Positions 1-11,700 of a stretch of DNA of 64,000 nucleotides are shown here, piece by piece. The notes under the pieces are model-generated. The model was not told the origin of the DNA, did no database searches, and saw only the letters and a program-made list of their open reading frames with translations. This DNA is from Flammeovirgaceae bacterium (lineage in GTDB: Bacteria > Bacteroidota > Bacteroidia > Cytophagales > Cyclobacteriaceae). The stretch covers positions 62,001-126,000 of the forward strand of contig JADJMA010000002.1 in assembly GCA_016709845.1 (NCBI GenBank), written 5' to 3'. A program made the translations under genes and the position numbers. How positions within the stretch are numbered: the first letter of the stretch is position 1; each line of letters begins with the position of its first letter.

Positions 1-1
1 A

Positions 2-295
2 TGGGTTGATTTATATCCATTCTCACTCGAGGTGTGGAACAGCCCCTCGTTGGTAGAGTCCATGAGCCTTGGGAATGCCATAATCTCATTTGATGTTCCT
101 ACCAACCGAGAAACAACTCAAAATCAAGCGTTCTATTTTTCTGATCCACTATCATTAACTAATCTACTAGAGTCTATTTCTGAAAAAGAGATGATCGAAA
201 ATAGAAAAGAAATGAAAAGGATAGCGAATGAGAATTATACTTGGGAAAAGATAGCCGATGACTACCGGCACCTATTTAATTCACTTTTGAATTAA
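2..295 (+). pseudogene. Glycosyltransferase, C-terminal part (DUF1972/GT4 type)
   Basis: This is the C-terminal end of a glycosyltransferase that begins before the window. The visible part carries the family's nucleotide-sugar-binding region: an IHSH-like stretch at the window start, then PSLVESMSLG, an IISFDVP stretch, and NRETT followed by AFYF. The IHSH reading and the PSLVE reading lie in different frames, so an indel sits near base 27. The gene is convergent with the minus-strand polysaccharide genes. A rhamnosyl- or similar transferase role in surface polysaccharide assembly is inferred from the family; the sugar specificity cannot be read. Confidence 0.6.
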
Positions 296-327
296 ATCAT
301 TTGTCAAAACCCACACAATAATTTACT

Positions 328-993
328 TCATTTCTTGAAATCATGTGCAACGAATGACTTTGTCATAAAAATAAATTTCTCATGCCATATATCGCTTGCC
401 GGAAAAATTTCTTGCATATCTCTCAAGGAAAGAAGTCTGATCTCCTCAAGATAGTTCCTCGCAAAGTCCTTATCCCAGTACCTTAGTCGACTTAATTTAG
501 TTTTGTTAAAATAAAGTATCCTAATTTTTTTAGGCAAAAACTGAAAAATGGCAAAAAGATAATGTGGTTCAATAAAAAAACTTGTTTGGGGTTTGAATAA
601 AATGATGTTTTCCCACTCTTACAGCTTCTTTGGCCATTTTTACTTGATTACTCTTAGAGTACAAATGTTCAATTACAGAATTTGAAAAAGCAATGTCATA
701 GTGATCATTGGGAATAAGAGATCAAATCAGTTGCATCGCCACTAACCGATTTCATGTTTGATGATTCTACCCCAACCTGTGAGATTCAGAATAGTAATTT
801 GAATCGCGTTATTATTTTGAAAACCGGCATTAATCCAAAATTCCTCGTTGCCACCAATATCCAAAACATTTATTGGCTTGGGAAGTTGTTCAATAACCTC
901 TCTAAAAAATAGCATTCTTTTTTGTCTGAACTTATTTCCCAGGGAATTTGGACTCGTTGAAGCATCCAAAAGGTGATATAGCTTTTTAAACAT
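328..993 (-). pseudogene. SAM-dependent methyltransferase, frameshifted
   Basis: This is a class I SAM-dependent methyltransferase of about 220 residues, read from 993 down to 328. The SAM-binding motif I (VLDIGGNEEFW) lies near residue 40. The middle reads SNSVIEHLY in a second frame and HHFIQTPNKFF after it, and the C-terminus (ASDIWHEKFIFMTKSF) is in a third frame. At least two small indels are therefore needed to restore one protein. The start at 993 gives MFKKLYHLL and follows closely on the preceding glycosyltransferase gene. It probably methylates a sugar of the polysaccharide. The acceptor is unknown. Confidence 0.6.
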
Positions 994-999
994 AGTCTC

Positions 1000-2260
1000 T
1001 TAATTATATTTTACTCTTTTCATTATAGATTCCAGGATGTTGTAATGTATTTTTGGTGAATGGTACTTTTCGATAAACTCCAATGATTGCTTCCTTAATG
1101 TATTCTGTAATGAAATATCATCCAAAACCTTAAATATCTTTTTTGCCATATCTTTCGCCTCCTGAGGTTTATATAAAAAACCTGTTTGGCCATCGATAAT
1201 TAGCTCGGGAAAGCACCCATGATTTGGTGCAATTACCGGTGTGCCACACGAAAGACTCTCTAAAGCAGAATTAGGAATGTTATCATACACTAATGATGGC
1301 ACTACAGACAGTATTGATTCCTGATAATGTGTTAGTAATTCATTCTTATTGAGATTGCCCAAAAACTCAATCTGATTTAATCCATTTGTTGTGGCATATT
1401 TTTTTAAGCTCTGTGACATATTTTTCATCCCCATTTCCTGCAATTTTGAGATTCACTTGCATGCCGTAATCGAGTGAAAGCAATTTTACCGCCTCCAATA
1501 AGTGATGAATTCCTTTAATATACTCCAGCCTTCCGGCATAAAGTAATTGGTGAGGCTTTCTTTCAAGGCCCAGGTGTGGTGGTTCTACTGCAAAGTTGGA
1601 AGATGAAAAAATTTACGTTCATCCCAACCGGCTTCAACCATTTTTTAATTAAGAACTTACTTGGAGAAGCAAAATGAGGAATCAGATTAAAGTAACCTTT
1701 ATGCGAATGATATTTTGTAGCTAAATAATTAACTATTGATGCTCCGTATGAATGATGAACACATTTATGCTTAACACTATTTATCAGGTTCCCTCCCAAA
1801 CATAGCTCGCAAATATCATGCTCTCTAAACAAATTGTGGCTGGGGCAAATCATGCCAAAATCGGAAAGCCTTACCAAAAACGGAATATTCATTTTATGCA
1901 GTGCCACTAGTACCGCAGGAGATAGCTTTCTTAGATATAGTAGTACAAACGCAAAATCTGGTTTAGTGTCTTCGATTAAGCTAGTTAACTTATCCTCTAC
2001 CTCTTTAGAATAGAAATTTCTTTCAAGTGTTTTATACACACTACGGACATCTTTTTTTGATTTTTATAAAAGATTGACTCATCATCCGACAGAGGCGAAA
2101 CAAAATATTGACTATACTCAGAGGGTTCATTTTGAGAATACTTAATCGAAAACGGAATTACCTTATGGCTATTGCGCTCTAATATATCCTTTAGGTTAAA
2201 GAGATAGCGCTCTGGGCCACTTATATGAACATACCTGATATTAATAAGCAATATTTTCAT
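1000..2260 (-). pseudogene. Glycosyltransferase family 4, frameshifted
   Basis: This is a GT4 retaining glycosyltransferase of about 420 residues, now split over three reading frames. The N-terminal piece (MKILLINIRYVHISGPERY) carries the Rossmann start. The middle piece holds a cysteine-rich segment, CPSHNLFREHDICELCLGG followed by HKCVHHS, which is common in this GT4 subgroup. The C-terminal piece has SALESLSCGTPVIAP and ELIIDGQTGFLY, the donor-binding region of GT-B enzymes. Breaks fall near 2040 and 1450-1560. Its neighbours are a Wzy polymerase and a methyltransferase. It likely adds one sugar to the lipid-linked repeat unit; donor and acceptor are unknown. Confidence 0.7.
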
Positions 2261-2269
2261 TGACCTAGT

Positions 2270-3550
2270 TTAATGATTTCCAGGATTGCTCCTCAATCCA
2301 AAGCCGATATCCGATGGCCCTAACCCGGCATATAGCATAATAAACAATAACTGACCGGGTAATGGAGCTGCTATGCTCTCAATAAAAACACTTATGGTCA
2401 TCATGCATACCGTAAAAGCGATTGCTTGTGAATGGGTAGTTCCTCGTTTCATATAACGCATAGCCCGTATAGACGGATAAAACCAAAGCCACAGATAAAG
2501 CATAGTTGCCACAAAGCCCATTTCACCTATGATGGAGGACCAATGCGTGTCAAAAATGAATTGACTATCTGTCCTTCTCAATGCATCATCTCGACTGAGA
2601 CCTTGTACCTTATCAAGATTGTAATCGTAATAAATTTGACTATACTCCTTGCCCACAGGTAAACTACCAAATGTTCCTTGCCCAGATCCAAAGGAAAATA
2701 ATCACTTGCTATTCTGAAACTTGCCAGATAAAGAGCATTTCTTGGAATCTTCTCATAACCCTTTCCGAAATACATATTAACCTTGTATTCAATTTCGTTG
2801 TACAAGGGTTTCCCCAAAAAAATCATAGCCAAAAAGAAACTTACTGCAGTTATATACAAGAAAATCTTTGTTACTAAAGAGTTATAATAAACTCTAACAA
2901 AAAACAAAAGAAAATTATTATGGCAATAAACAAGGCCTTAATAAATAATAACAAGGCTATGGTAATTATAGAAAAGACTTCACAATATATATATACCTCC
3001 TCCTTACTTATAAGAAACATGGCGAGACACAAAATGATATTGATGTTTTAGTAACGCAGACACAAAGAAGAATCTTTAACAAAGGTACTACTCCTCGTAG
3101 GAAATATGATTTGTACTCACCCGGAAGGAATATCCTCTCCACATAAGTAAATAAGGCAATACAAGAATTATTGATATTATCGATTTAACTAAGAAAATAA
3201 AATCATCCCTCGTTAATCGCAGATTGTAAAACAATACAAAATTAGCAACAAACAGAAATGAGAAGAATGCCCCTTGTGCATGTCGTATCCAGGGAACATC
3301 TACAAAAGAAGTTTAATAGACAGAAAAGCAGTAAGGTTATCAAAGAATCAAATAATTATTCCTGGCGATCATTTTTGACGGCTTAAAAGCCAACATTCAA
3401 GATAACTAATAGCATCGCAAATACGATCCATAAATAATAATCAATACCTACTACCCCAATATCAAACGTTGACAATAGCTTTGATAAAAAAGCAAAAATC
3501 AAGAACATTAATATAAACATTCCAATATTTACACGTCTGATATTTACCAT
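2270..3550 (-). pseudogene. O-antigen polymerase/ligase-like membrane protein (Wzy), frameshifted
   Basis: This is a polytopic membrane protein of about 420 residues, best read as a Wzy-type polymerase of the O-antigen polymerase/ligase superfamily. The N-terminus starts at 3550 (MVNIRRVNIGMFILM) and continues through hydrophobic segments. The reading WIRHAQGAFFSFLFV then lies in a shifted frame. The large periplasmic loop follows around 2580-2900, and the C-terminus has DTHWSSIIGEMGFVATMLYL, a pattern typical of the last periplasmic loop and helix. At least four frames must be joined. The assignment rests on topology and position inside the sugar locus, since Wzy sequences are poorly conserved. 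WaaL-like ligase is the alternative. Confidence 0.6.
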
Positions 3551-3588
3551 ACTACCGGCCTTTAAAAATCGATTTTAACTTTACAGGA

Positions 3589-4807
3589 TTATTCATATTC
3601 CGAAATGGAACGAAACACTTCGTTATACTTTTGACAAACAGAGTTCAGCGTATAACCATTCTCAATTGTTTTTTGGGCTTCCAATCCCATAACCAACGCC
3701 TCCTTCTGGTTATTAAACACATACTTCACGGCATCCTGCTAAAGCCACTTCATCCTCAACGGAACGAGTAATCCATTAATCTTATTTCTCAATAAATCCT
3801 GGTTACCCGAAATATCGGTAGCAATACAGGTAACACCTAATGACATAGCCTCCAGCAAAGCGTTGGACATCCCTTCTCTTCGCGAAGGAAGGATAAAGGC
3901 CATAGACTCAAGGAGATCATTCTGAAATTGACTTTGCTTACCTTTAAAATGCACATTATGTTGAATACCTAATCGGATAATATATTCCTGATATGAGGCG
4001 AGGTGCCCTGCCCAATAATGTAAAGGTGCGCATTGGGCAAGTCCATTATTACCATCTTCCATGCTTTTAAAGAATATCCACCTTTGGCAGGTTGTTGACT
4101 CTGATTGCCCACAAATATAAATTTGTTTGGGTCCACTTTTCTATCAACACGCGGTTGCAGTCACGTACACCATTGGGAATCCTGAAAATTCTATTCGTTG
4201 CAATGCCTCCATTACAATAATTTTCATAAATAACATTTGTCATTGCCACGAAGTATCCATTCCGACAAATTATTTCCTTCATCTTAGTGCCACATCGATA
4301 TCTTAACAAATTTATGATTCCATTCATGGTAGAATCTTTTGTGAGTACACTTTTTTTTGTTATTCGTCTAACATAGCGAAAACAAAGGCCAGCCATTCCA
4401 TAGTGGGAACGTATATTACTTCAATACGCTTGCCCCCTACAAAAAAGTAAGATTCAAAAAAAGATGAGATAATTAATATATCCCTATCAATGATCTCTTT
4501 TGAGTAATCTTGAAGTTTTCAGGATTATTCTTCCCGTATTCACCCTGCGGATGATCCTTGGTGATTTTTCCGGGAGAATGATAAAAAGGTGAAAGAATAA
4601 CCGATCCGAAAATACTTCAATTCCATCAATCACATCTCGTTTCGATTGCCCCTTTTGAGCTAACGTAATAAAGCTAACATCCATTCCCTGCCCCATAAGT
4701 TCTTTGGCTAATCGAAAGGCCTGAATTTCAGCTCCACCCATGGGCGAAGGATGAAAAGACATGGTAAACATGAGAATAGATAGTCTATTACTTTCTGAAG
4801 ATTTCAT
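3589..4807 (-). pseudogene. Glycosyltransferase family 4, frameshifted
   Basis: This is a second GT4 glycosyltransferase of about 400 residues. The start chosen at 4807 (MKSSESNRLSILMFTMSF) is followed by PMGGAEIQAFRLAKEL, the glycine-rich N-terminal loop of GT-B enzymes. The C-terminal half has AFILPSRREGMSNALLEAMS and the GLLVPL element that contacts the sugar nucleotide. The last residues (FRSISEYE) end at 3589. Breaks lie near 4480, 4400, 4065 and 3740. The start overlaps the end of the deacetylase gene by about 20 bases, so the two were probably translationally coupled. Specificity is unknown. Confidence 0.7.
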
Positions 4808-5718
4808 AGAGATCGGATAGCCCAACACTTTTGATATTATTCTCAGCGCAGTAAATAAATAGTGATTCTAAGGAATCAAGATATTTCTGACTTTCTAATT
4901 CAGTTTGAGGATACGGACTCATTTTAGGCAATACCTCTACATTATGAAACATCATATTAAAAACCAGATGCTCGTTATCACAATGTCTTTTCGAATAGGA
5001 ATTTATAACTTTAATGAAGTTCGTGTAGTCAGACATATAAGGTCGCAACCATATCGGTCTCTTAAAAAACAAATATTTCCTAGCCGAAAGAATAGAAACC
5101 GGTACTTCCAAAATTTTACCATCATCTTCTCTCTCTAAATAGGAATTGTTCTTTACAAAATAGGGTTGTTCATAGGCATTACTGTAATCTATGGGTTGCG
5201 CCCGTGTTTTATCATTCCAACTGATATGGGGGGTTACGCTCGTGTCTACTTTATAGCCAAGTTCCGAAAGGCATTTTACCGTATTTATTCCAGCACTGAA
5301 TCGTCCAGCACGAAATGAAGTTGGGCTTCTTTTAAAGTTAGAAATAAAAAGATCTGTAATATTCTTCCATCTTCTCAGAAAACTCAACATCAGGTCGAAG
5401 AAAGCATTGTTTCTATTGGACTTTTTTCCCGCATAATCAAGAATATAATTTATCGCGGGTTCTATGAATTCGCTATGAAGATGAGTTCCTAGCCTCAAAA
5501 CTTCCCTTTAAATTTAAAAAGGTATTACGCTTCCTCTATCTTCCAGAAACGACATTGTTAATCAAATACGTAGGACAAATCTGGTATTTATTAAAGAGTG
5601 GCTGTAAAATTTCAGAAATTCCTTTTGTAACACCTATAAAAGTAAGCGGATCAGAATATCGCCACGTTGGTGTGCAATCTGGTTCAACATCAATTGTTAT
5701 TGTCAGATATTTATTCAC
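4788..5718 (-). pseudogene. Polysaccharide deacetylase family protein, frameshifted
   Basis: This is a NodB-fold polysaccharide deacetylase (carbohydrate esterase 4-like) of about 310 residues. The N-terminal part (TITIDVEPDC) carries the first acidic motif. After a break near 5500-5540 the second part begins GTHLHSEF, the His-x-His metal motif, and continues to SPTSFRAGRFSAG, the usual third motif. Such proteins often sit in exopolysaccharide loci next to GT4 enzymes and AsnB-like amidotransferases, as here. It would remove N- or O-acetyl groups from the glycan or a precursor. The substrate cannot be told from the sequence. One indel would restore the frame. Confidence 0.7.
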
Positions 5719-7605
5719 GAATTGAGTTGATTATGTTCTGATTTAAATTTTCGGTGCCATAAAATTAGGTTTAAAAGATGCCAAACTTCCATAACAAGCT
5801 TGGTTTCCTTTTTATAAAACTTCTCCGTGAGTTTCAAAAAATAAGATGAAGACAAACTTAAATCATCCAAATTTGCCTTAGTAACGTTGTCCATAACAAG
5901 TTCTCGCCATTCATGCTTTAGCCAATATTCAAGGGGAAAATTAAATCCTCGCTTAGGACTGTTAATATCATAGTGTGGTGCTAATCTATTCAATAGTTCT
6001 TTCAGTGGCGCCTTATTTCCAAATTGAGTGTTTGATTTTTTAGCTAATGGCAATTGTAGGGGCATAATCAATAATTTTTATTATCCAGATAATGAACTCT
6101 TACCTCAAAGACGAAGCTTATCGATCTATCTACTTTGTAAAGCATAGCATCAGGTAGATACGTTTTAAAATCCAGAACCGAAGGGAGATCACTCCTCTGT
6201 ATCAATTGATCTAATCCCTCTGAAAACCAATATTTGCGACTATTACTATCGGGCATATAATGTCCAAACATTCGTGGACTTAATAAACCAAATAAGCCTT
6301 TAACGGTCACGTTCTATTCTATTTTGTAATGAAATTTTGTCCTTGAACCTGGAAGTAAATTGATAGTGTTCTTCAATAATCTTGTTGGGAACATCCATTA
6401 GCAAGACGTTTTATTTGCGCTTGCCAGTGGAGTATCGAGGGTACCCCCAAAACAACTCATCGGCACCATCACCAGAGAGTACAACAGTAACATGTTCCCG
6501 GGCTTTCGCTGATATGGCCCAGTTTAAAAGTGCTGCTGAATCTCCAAAGGGTTCATCAAAAAAATCATAAACCTGCTCAAGCCTTGAGCGAATAAAGTCG
6601 GACTAATTGTAAGTTTATGATGATTCAAATTCGAATTATTAAATCCGCTTAAAATTTAGAAGCCTGATAGCTTTCATCGGAATCGGTCTGTCTATCAAAC
6701 GCAACCGTGAAAAATTATAAGGTATATCTTTGAAATGCTTATTTATTATTGCCGTTAATAGTGAAGAATCAACACCTGAGCTTAAAAACAAGCCGAGGGG
6801 CACATCAGCTATCAGTTGACCACGAATACTTTCAACCAAAAGATGCTCTAAATCGCACGTGTGCTTTCGCTTTTTTCTATACTTGACAACACTGTGTAGG
6901 CATTCCAATAAGGTGTTGATCGCATCACCTTTTTGCATTCAGGTCATGTATAGATCCTGAAATAAAATGACCAGGTTCAAGTTTTGAAATATCTTCTAAA
7001 ATTGAATAGGGTGTTGGTATATACTGAAGATAGAGGTAGTCATTAATGGAATTTGAAGAAATTTTCAATTTCTTATTGGATAGTCGCACCACCGTATTCA
7101 ATTCTGATGCAAAAATCAGACTCTTATCTTCTATTCTGTAATAAATTGGTTTAATGCCAGTTCGGTCACGAGCAAATAAAAAAGATTGATCTGCTTTATT
7201 CATCCAGAAGAAAGCGAACATTCCATTCAGTTTGAGTAAAGCATCAGCGCCCCATACCTGCAGTGAATAAAATAAGACTTCTGTGTCAGAAGATGTTTTG
7301 AATAAAATACCTAGCTTCTTTAGCTCATCCCTAATTTGCAGATAATTATAGATCTCGCCATTAAACAATAAAAGGTATCGCTCGTTTTGAAAGGGTTGAT
7401 TTGACCGAGCATCAAGATCAATAATTGAAAGGCGATTAAAAAAAAAGGCATGCGAAGCATCCTGTTGGGTCGCATCAAAAGTTTCATTAAAAAAAGCAAA
7501 TCCTGTACTGTCGGGTCCTCTATGAGACACACTTTTTGCAATTTGAGCCAGCGTGTCAAAAGAGACCTTTAAACTTGAGTTTAATATACCACCAAATCCA
7601 CACAT
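5715..7605 (-). pseudogene. asnB: Asparagine synthase-like glutamine amidotransferase, frameshifted
   Basis: This is an AsnB-family protein of about 630 residues. It begins MCGFGGI, where Cys2 is the glutaminase nucleophile, and the glutaminase domain continues with SHRGPDSTGFA, RLSIIDL and LLFNGEIYNY. The synthetase domain follows with the ATP-binding loop LFLSSGVDSSLL. A further stretch around 6400-6600 encodes an aspartate-rich SGDGADELFWGYPRY-like segment on the minus strand, and the C-terminus is near 5715. Breaks lie near 6930, 6600, 6310 and 6070. Within sugar loci such proteins commonly amidate uronic acids rather than aspartate. The upstream uronic-acid pathway makes that likely here, but it is inference. 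Confidence 0.75.
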
Positions 7606-7607
7606 GA

Positions 7608-8206
7608 CTATTTCTTTTTTCTGATTGCAAAAACCTCACGTTCGTTTAAATAATCGCCAATCTTAATTAATGTGCAATTCAGATTCTGAACAATAAACGA
7701 CACCTGATGATTAATTCTATAGGCTTTATCTTGAACAGTATCTATTATTATTTCTCCACCAGGCAGAAGATGATTTTCAAAATAATCTTCCATTTTCATC
7801 TTCAAGACGTCCGGCTCAATATGGTGTATCCAATTAACAAGGATGATTGTATTCACCATCTCATTCAATAGTATTGGGAATTCAAATGATTTATATATAA
7901 TATTTTTTTGACGAGAAATGCGAGACAAGAAACTGGCAGCTCGCAACACATTATCCTCTGAATCATAGCCAATTTTCTTTTGGTAATCTAAATGCCTAAT
8001 GATATCCCCTAGTCCGCAGCCAATTTCTATTACCTCATATCTACTTTCTTTAGGTTTTGAGTTTAGAAACGCAATTATGTCTTCAGCATAATTACGTCCA
8101 ACAAGTGAGTAATGTGCCACCTATCAAACGTAAAGGCATATTGTAACACTAACCTAAAAACTCGTCCTGGAAAAGCCCTAAGTTTTACTAGAATTTTACT
8201 TCCCAT
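7608..8206 (-). pseudogene. SAM-dependent methyltransferase, N-terminal frameshift
   Basis: This is a class I SAM methyltransferase of about 195 residues. The intact C-terminal 170 codons hold the motif EVIEIGCGLGDIIRHL and a later ILVNWIHHIEPD. The natural start is the ATG at 8206 (MGSKILVKLRAFPGR), whose frame continues into VLQYAFTFDRWHI before an indel near 8110 shifts it into the main frame. It overlaps the end of the previous gene by 11 bases and ends with a TAG two bases before the asnB start. The acceptor is unknown; a sugar of the surface glycan is likely. Confidence 0.65.
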
Positions 8207-9012
8207 AAAATGCATTAAGTTTTCGCATTATAGAAATAATATAGGGTGAAAAATATCTAGACCGGATTTGCAATTTCAAAAACCGGTCAATCATAGTGAT
8301 CAGTTTATTAAACACCTTAATTAAAAACAAGCTTGCATGTCTCTGAATACTTCCCGTTTTAAATAGAAAATGTTTACTTCGATCCCAAGGAATGACAGAA
8401 AGCAGAAACATTCCAACATAATTAGTTTTAATATCACTAAATCCACTTTTTAAATGAAGCGCAGTTAGTTCCTCAAGCGAAATCACCTTATGGATTTATA
8501 AATTTCCGGTACAAATAATTTTGACAAAGCGCCCATCAATCCACATAAGTTAGGAATAAGTGTTATAATGACTCCATCATTATTTAGATGTTCCCTGAAA
8601 ATTCGAATCACCACCTCAGGCTCTTCAAAATGCTCAATTACTCCATGCGAGAAAATGATATCATATTTCTTATCTCCCTTCCAATCAAAAAGATCAAGAC
8701 AGAGAATCTCATCGTACTTAAGGTTCAAAATCCGTAGGTTCTCTCTGGCTAATTTACAACCAACATCAGAATAATCGAGGCCAGAAACTATATATCCATA
8801 TTTCTGTGCAAAATAAGGTAGCCATCCTGATGAACCAGCTCCGACTTCCATAAATGTTTTTTTTCCTTCCGTTGACAGAACGGAGTCAAAAATTCCATGG
8901 TTATGTAGTAGTTGTATGCCTATTAACTCAGGTAGTTTTGCCCCAGACATGAATCCCAATACTCTTCAGAAGAAAGTTTATCAGGGGAATTTTTAATTTC
9001 GTCTTTCATCAT
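8196..9012 (-). pseudogene. SAM-dependent methyltransferase, frameshifted
   Basis: This is a class I SAM methyltransferase of about 270 residues. The start chosen at 9012 gives MMKDEIKNSP followed by SSEEYWDS, then a break near 8950. The main part carries FMEVGAGSSGWLPYFA (motif I), SGLDYSDVGC and DIIFSHGVIEHFEEPE. After a second break near 8485 the C-terminus reads from KVISLEEL to KLNAFYGK. The methyltransferase fold is clear; the substrate is not. It belongs to the run of modification genes between the flippase and asnB. Confidence 0.65.
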
Positions 9013-9064
9013 TTAAGAGATTACATTATTTCCATGTTTGATATCCAGAAATGGATAATCGTAG

Positions 9065-10592
9065 TTAATTTATCTTCTTTAATTGCTTCTTCAACAGACC
9101 ATCTATTTCAAGATTTAAATGCATCCTTGAATTAATGAACAATAGGAGTATTAAATATCCGGCACATCCTAATATCATGCTTAGCAAAGAATTAATATCC
9201 GCTGATAATTCTTTAAGAATATAAATAAAACCAGACAAGAAACAGTTTAAAAGCAAAACGCTTAGAAAGTACTTCATTAGATTAATATATTCAATTTTCG
9301 GAAATAAAATTTTAAGTAGCCAATAGCATGCAACTACATTAAAGATATGCAATAAAATAAGCGCGGCCGGATAACCATAAACACCCAACCACCTAACATT
9401 TAAAAATATAAAAGAAATTAAAACAATATTGAACATTATTTGATAATAGAAGGATTGCTTTATCTTCTGACCTGCCATAAATAATCTGGAAATCCCAGCA
9501 TTGATTACAAGCATTGGCAGTAACAATATAAAATACTTAAAAAATTGTTGTGCCGACTTAACAGATTCCACATCAAATGCACCTCTTTGAAAAAGGATTG
9601 AAATTATATTTTCACTGTATAAAAGCAACATACAGCTGATAGGTGTCATAATAAAAAGCAATAATCGTACAGATGTTAAAAAATATTTTATTAAATCTTC
9701 ATGATTTTTTTTTTCCAAACAATTCGTTCAATTTGATTCCAACAACCGAGGTTACCTGATTGGTGATCAGTTGCGTTGGTAACTCAGCTGTCTTCTGACC
9801 ATAAATTAATGCTGTAATAATACCTGGATTAAAACCACTCAGTAAATAAATCGGTACATATGAGGCAAAAAAAGAGGTGATATTTTCCTGCCTGCGCAAA
9901 TCCTATATTTAATATACCGGCTCTTAGTTTTGATCTTGGTAAACGTAAAATCCCAATTAAGATTTTTCATCAAATAAATTAAAAATGAAATATTAATGAT
10001 AAAAAATATCTGCCCAATCAAATACTTAACAAGCTAAACCGATTACTTGAAAAATAAATACAAATAATAAACCGAGTAAACTATTTATAACACTTACAAT
10101 CATGGTGTAGTAAAACACATGCACGATGCCAGGATACTTCCTGGTTGTGGTGATCATAAGGGTAAATAAGGGGAGACTCAATAACAATATCTGTTTGTTT
10201 GTGCACTGAGGGTTTGCAAGATCAAAATTAGATAGAGTCAAAAAAAAATTTACAGGGGATATGTATATCAACAGTGATATACATATCCCTAAAAAAAAAT
10301 ACAGATAAATAAAAAATTCAGAAATTTCATTGACTCATGTTTGCTTACCTGCTCAGACAAATGCATTGATTCTGGTATGAGAACAGATGAATCCAGTCCG
10401 TTAATGAAAACAGACAACATTGTAATGGTTGCAAAACAATAGAAATAAACGTCAGTCTGTATATTTGATCCAAAATAATAGGCGACTACTACACTTTTGA
10501 AGAAAAAGTAAAAATTTAGAAAGGAAACTGAAGCCTGAAGAGAGTATAATTCCTCTTTTGTAAGATTCCATTTTCAGAAAATTCAGTTTCAT
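9065..10592 (-). pseudogene. MurJ/MviN-type lipid-linked sugar flippase, frameshifted
   Basis: This is a membrane protein of about 510 residues in the MOP flippase superfamily, closer to MurJ/MviN than to classical Wzx. The N-terminus (MKLNFLKMESYKRG, start 10592) is followed in a shifted frame by VAYYFGSNIQTDVYFYCFA, a MurJ-like first helix pair. The C-terminal half is intact and includes SILFQRGAFD, the conserved FxRGAFD motif of MurJ relatives. Several indels lie between 10500 and 9700. Located between the rhamnose genes and the transferases, it likely flips the undecaprenyl-linked repeat unit across the inner membrane. Confidence 0.7.
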
Positions 10593-10691
10593 TGCTGAAT
10601 AATTATTTGATTAGTCAAAATTGCAACGAATAACACAAACAATGTGGCCAACCATAAAAATCCAGAAAAATGTGGAATACATTAATTGAGC

Positions 10692-11691
10692 TCACAGATA
10701 CCAATGAACTGTTTTTAAAATTCCGCTCTCAAAATTTTCCTCTGCCTTCCAACCCAATTCTCTCTCCAGTTTACTGGCATCAATAGCATACCGTTTATCA
10801 TGACCAGCACGATCTTTCACAAAGGTGATCTGCTCTTTATAAGATTTGCCTGAGGAATTTAGCTTTTCAGAATCCAGTATGCTGCAAATTGTATCCACAA
10901 TCTGAAGATTGGTTCTTTCGTTCCTGCCTCCAATATTATAAGTCTCGCCCAATTTACCAGTATGGAAAGCCAAGTCGATTCCTTTTGCATGATCCAATAC
11001 ATAAAGCCAATCTCTCACATTCAACCCATCCCCATAAATTGGAATGGGTTCGCCAGCAATAGCCTTTCGAATAATGGTCGGTATTAACTTCTCATTATGT
11101 TGCTTGGGGCCATAATTATTAGAACAGTTAGTAGTAACTACATTCAACCCATAGGTATGAAAATAACTTCGCACTAATAAATCGCTACTGGCTTTAGAGG
11201 CTGAGTAAGGACTATTGGGGGCATAGGGAGTGGTCTCTTTAAAAAGCCCCTCAACGCCTAACGTACCGTAGACCTCATCCGTAGATACATGCAAGAATCT
11301 ATTTTGCTCAGATCCAGCTTTTATTTCAAATGGAGCAGTCATCCAGCTTTTTCTGGCAACGTCTAATAAAGTAAATGTGCCGTTAATATTAGTTCTTATG
11401 AATGCTTCAGGCCCTGAAATGGAATTGTCACGTGCGATTCTGCTGCGAAGTGAATTATTCCAGCAAGGCTATATTTTTCAAACAATGATTCAACTAATGG
11501 TCGATCACAAATATCTCCTTTAACAAAAGTATACCGGGGATTATTCTCAACTTCCTTTAGGTTATCAAGATTGCCTGCGTAGGTAAGCAAGTCAAGATTA
11601 ATTACATGGAAGTCTTTATTTTTTCAAGGAAAAAAGGAATGAAGTTCGATCCAATAAATCCAGCCCCACCTGTTACTAAAATAGTCCTCAT
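10692..11691 (-). pseudogene. rfbB: dTDP-glucose 4,6-dehydratase, frameshifted
   Basis: This is RmlB, the second enzyme of dTDP-L-rhamnose synthesis, converting dTDP-glucose to dTDP-4-keto-6-deoxyglucose. The start at 11691 gives MRTILVTGGAGFIGSNF (NAD-binding GGAGFIG). The middle fragment gives IIHFAAESHV. The long fragment gives FLHVSTDEVYGTL and YSASKASSDLLVRSY, with the catalytic Tyr and Lys. Two indels (near 11600 and 11430) break it; the second is consistent with one missing G in CACGTGGAC. The length of about 335 residues is normal. It lies just downstream of rmlC and rmlA. Confidence 0.85.
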
Positions 11692-11700
11692 TGTTTTCAA

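Noticed and set aside
6382..6570. Plus-strand ORF inside the asnB region
   Set aside because: The opposite strand carries the conserved aspartate-rich AsnB segment, so this is a shadow frame.
10593..10690. Short hydrophobic frame between rmlB and the flippase
   Set aside because: It lacks a convincing full-length product and a clear start; it may be noise in the error-rich part.
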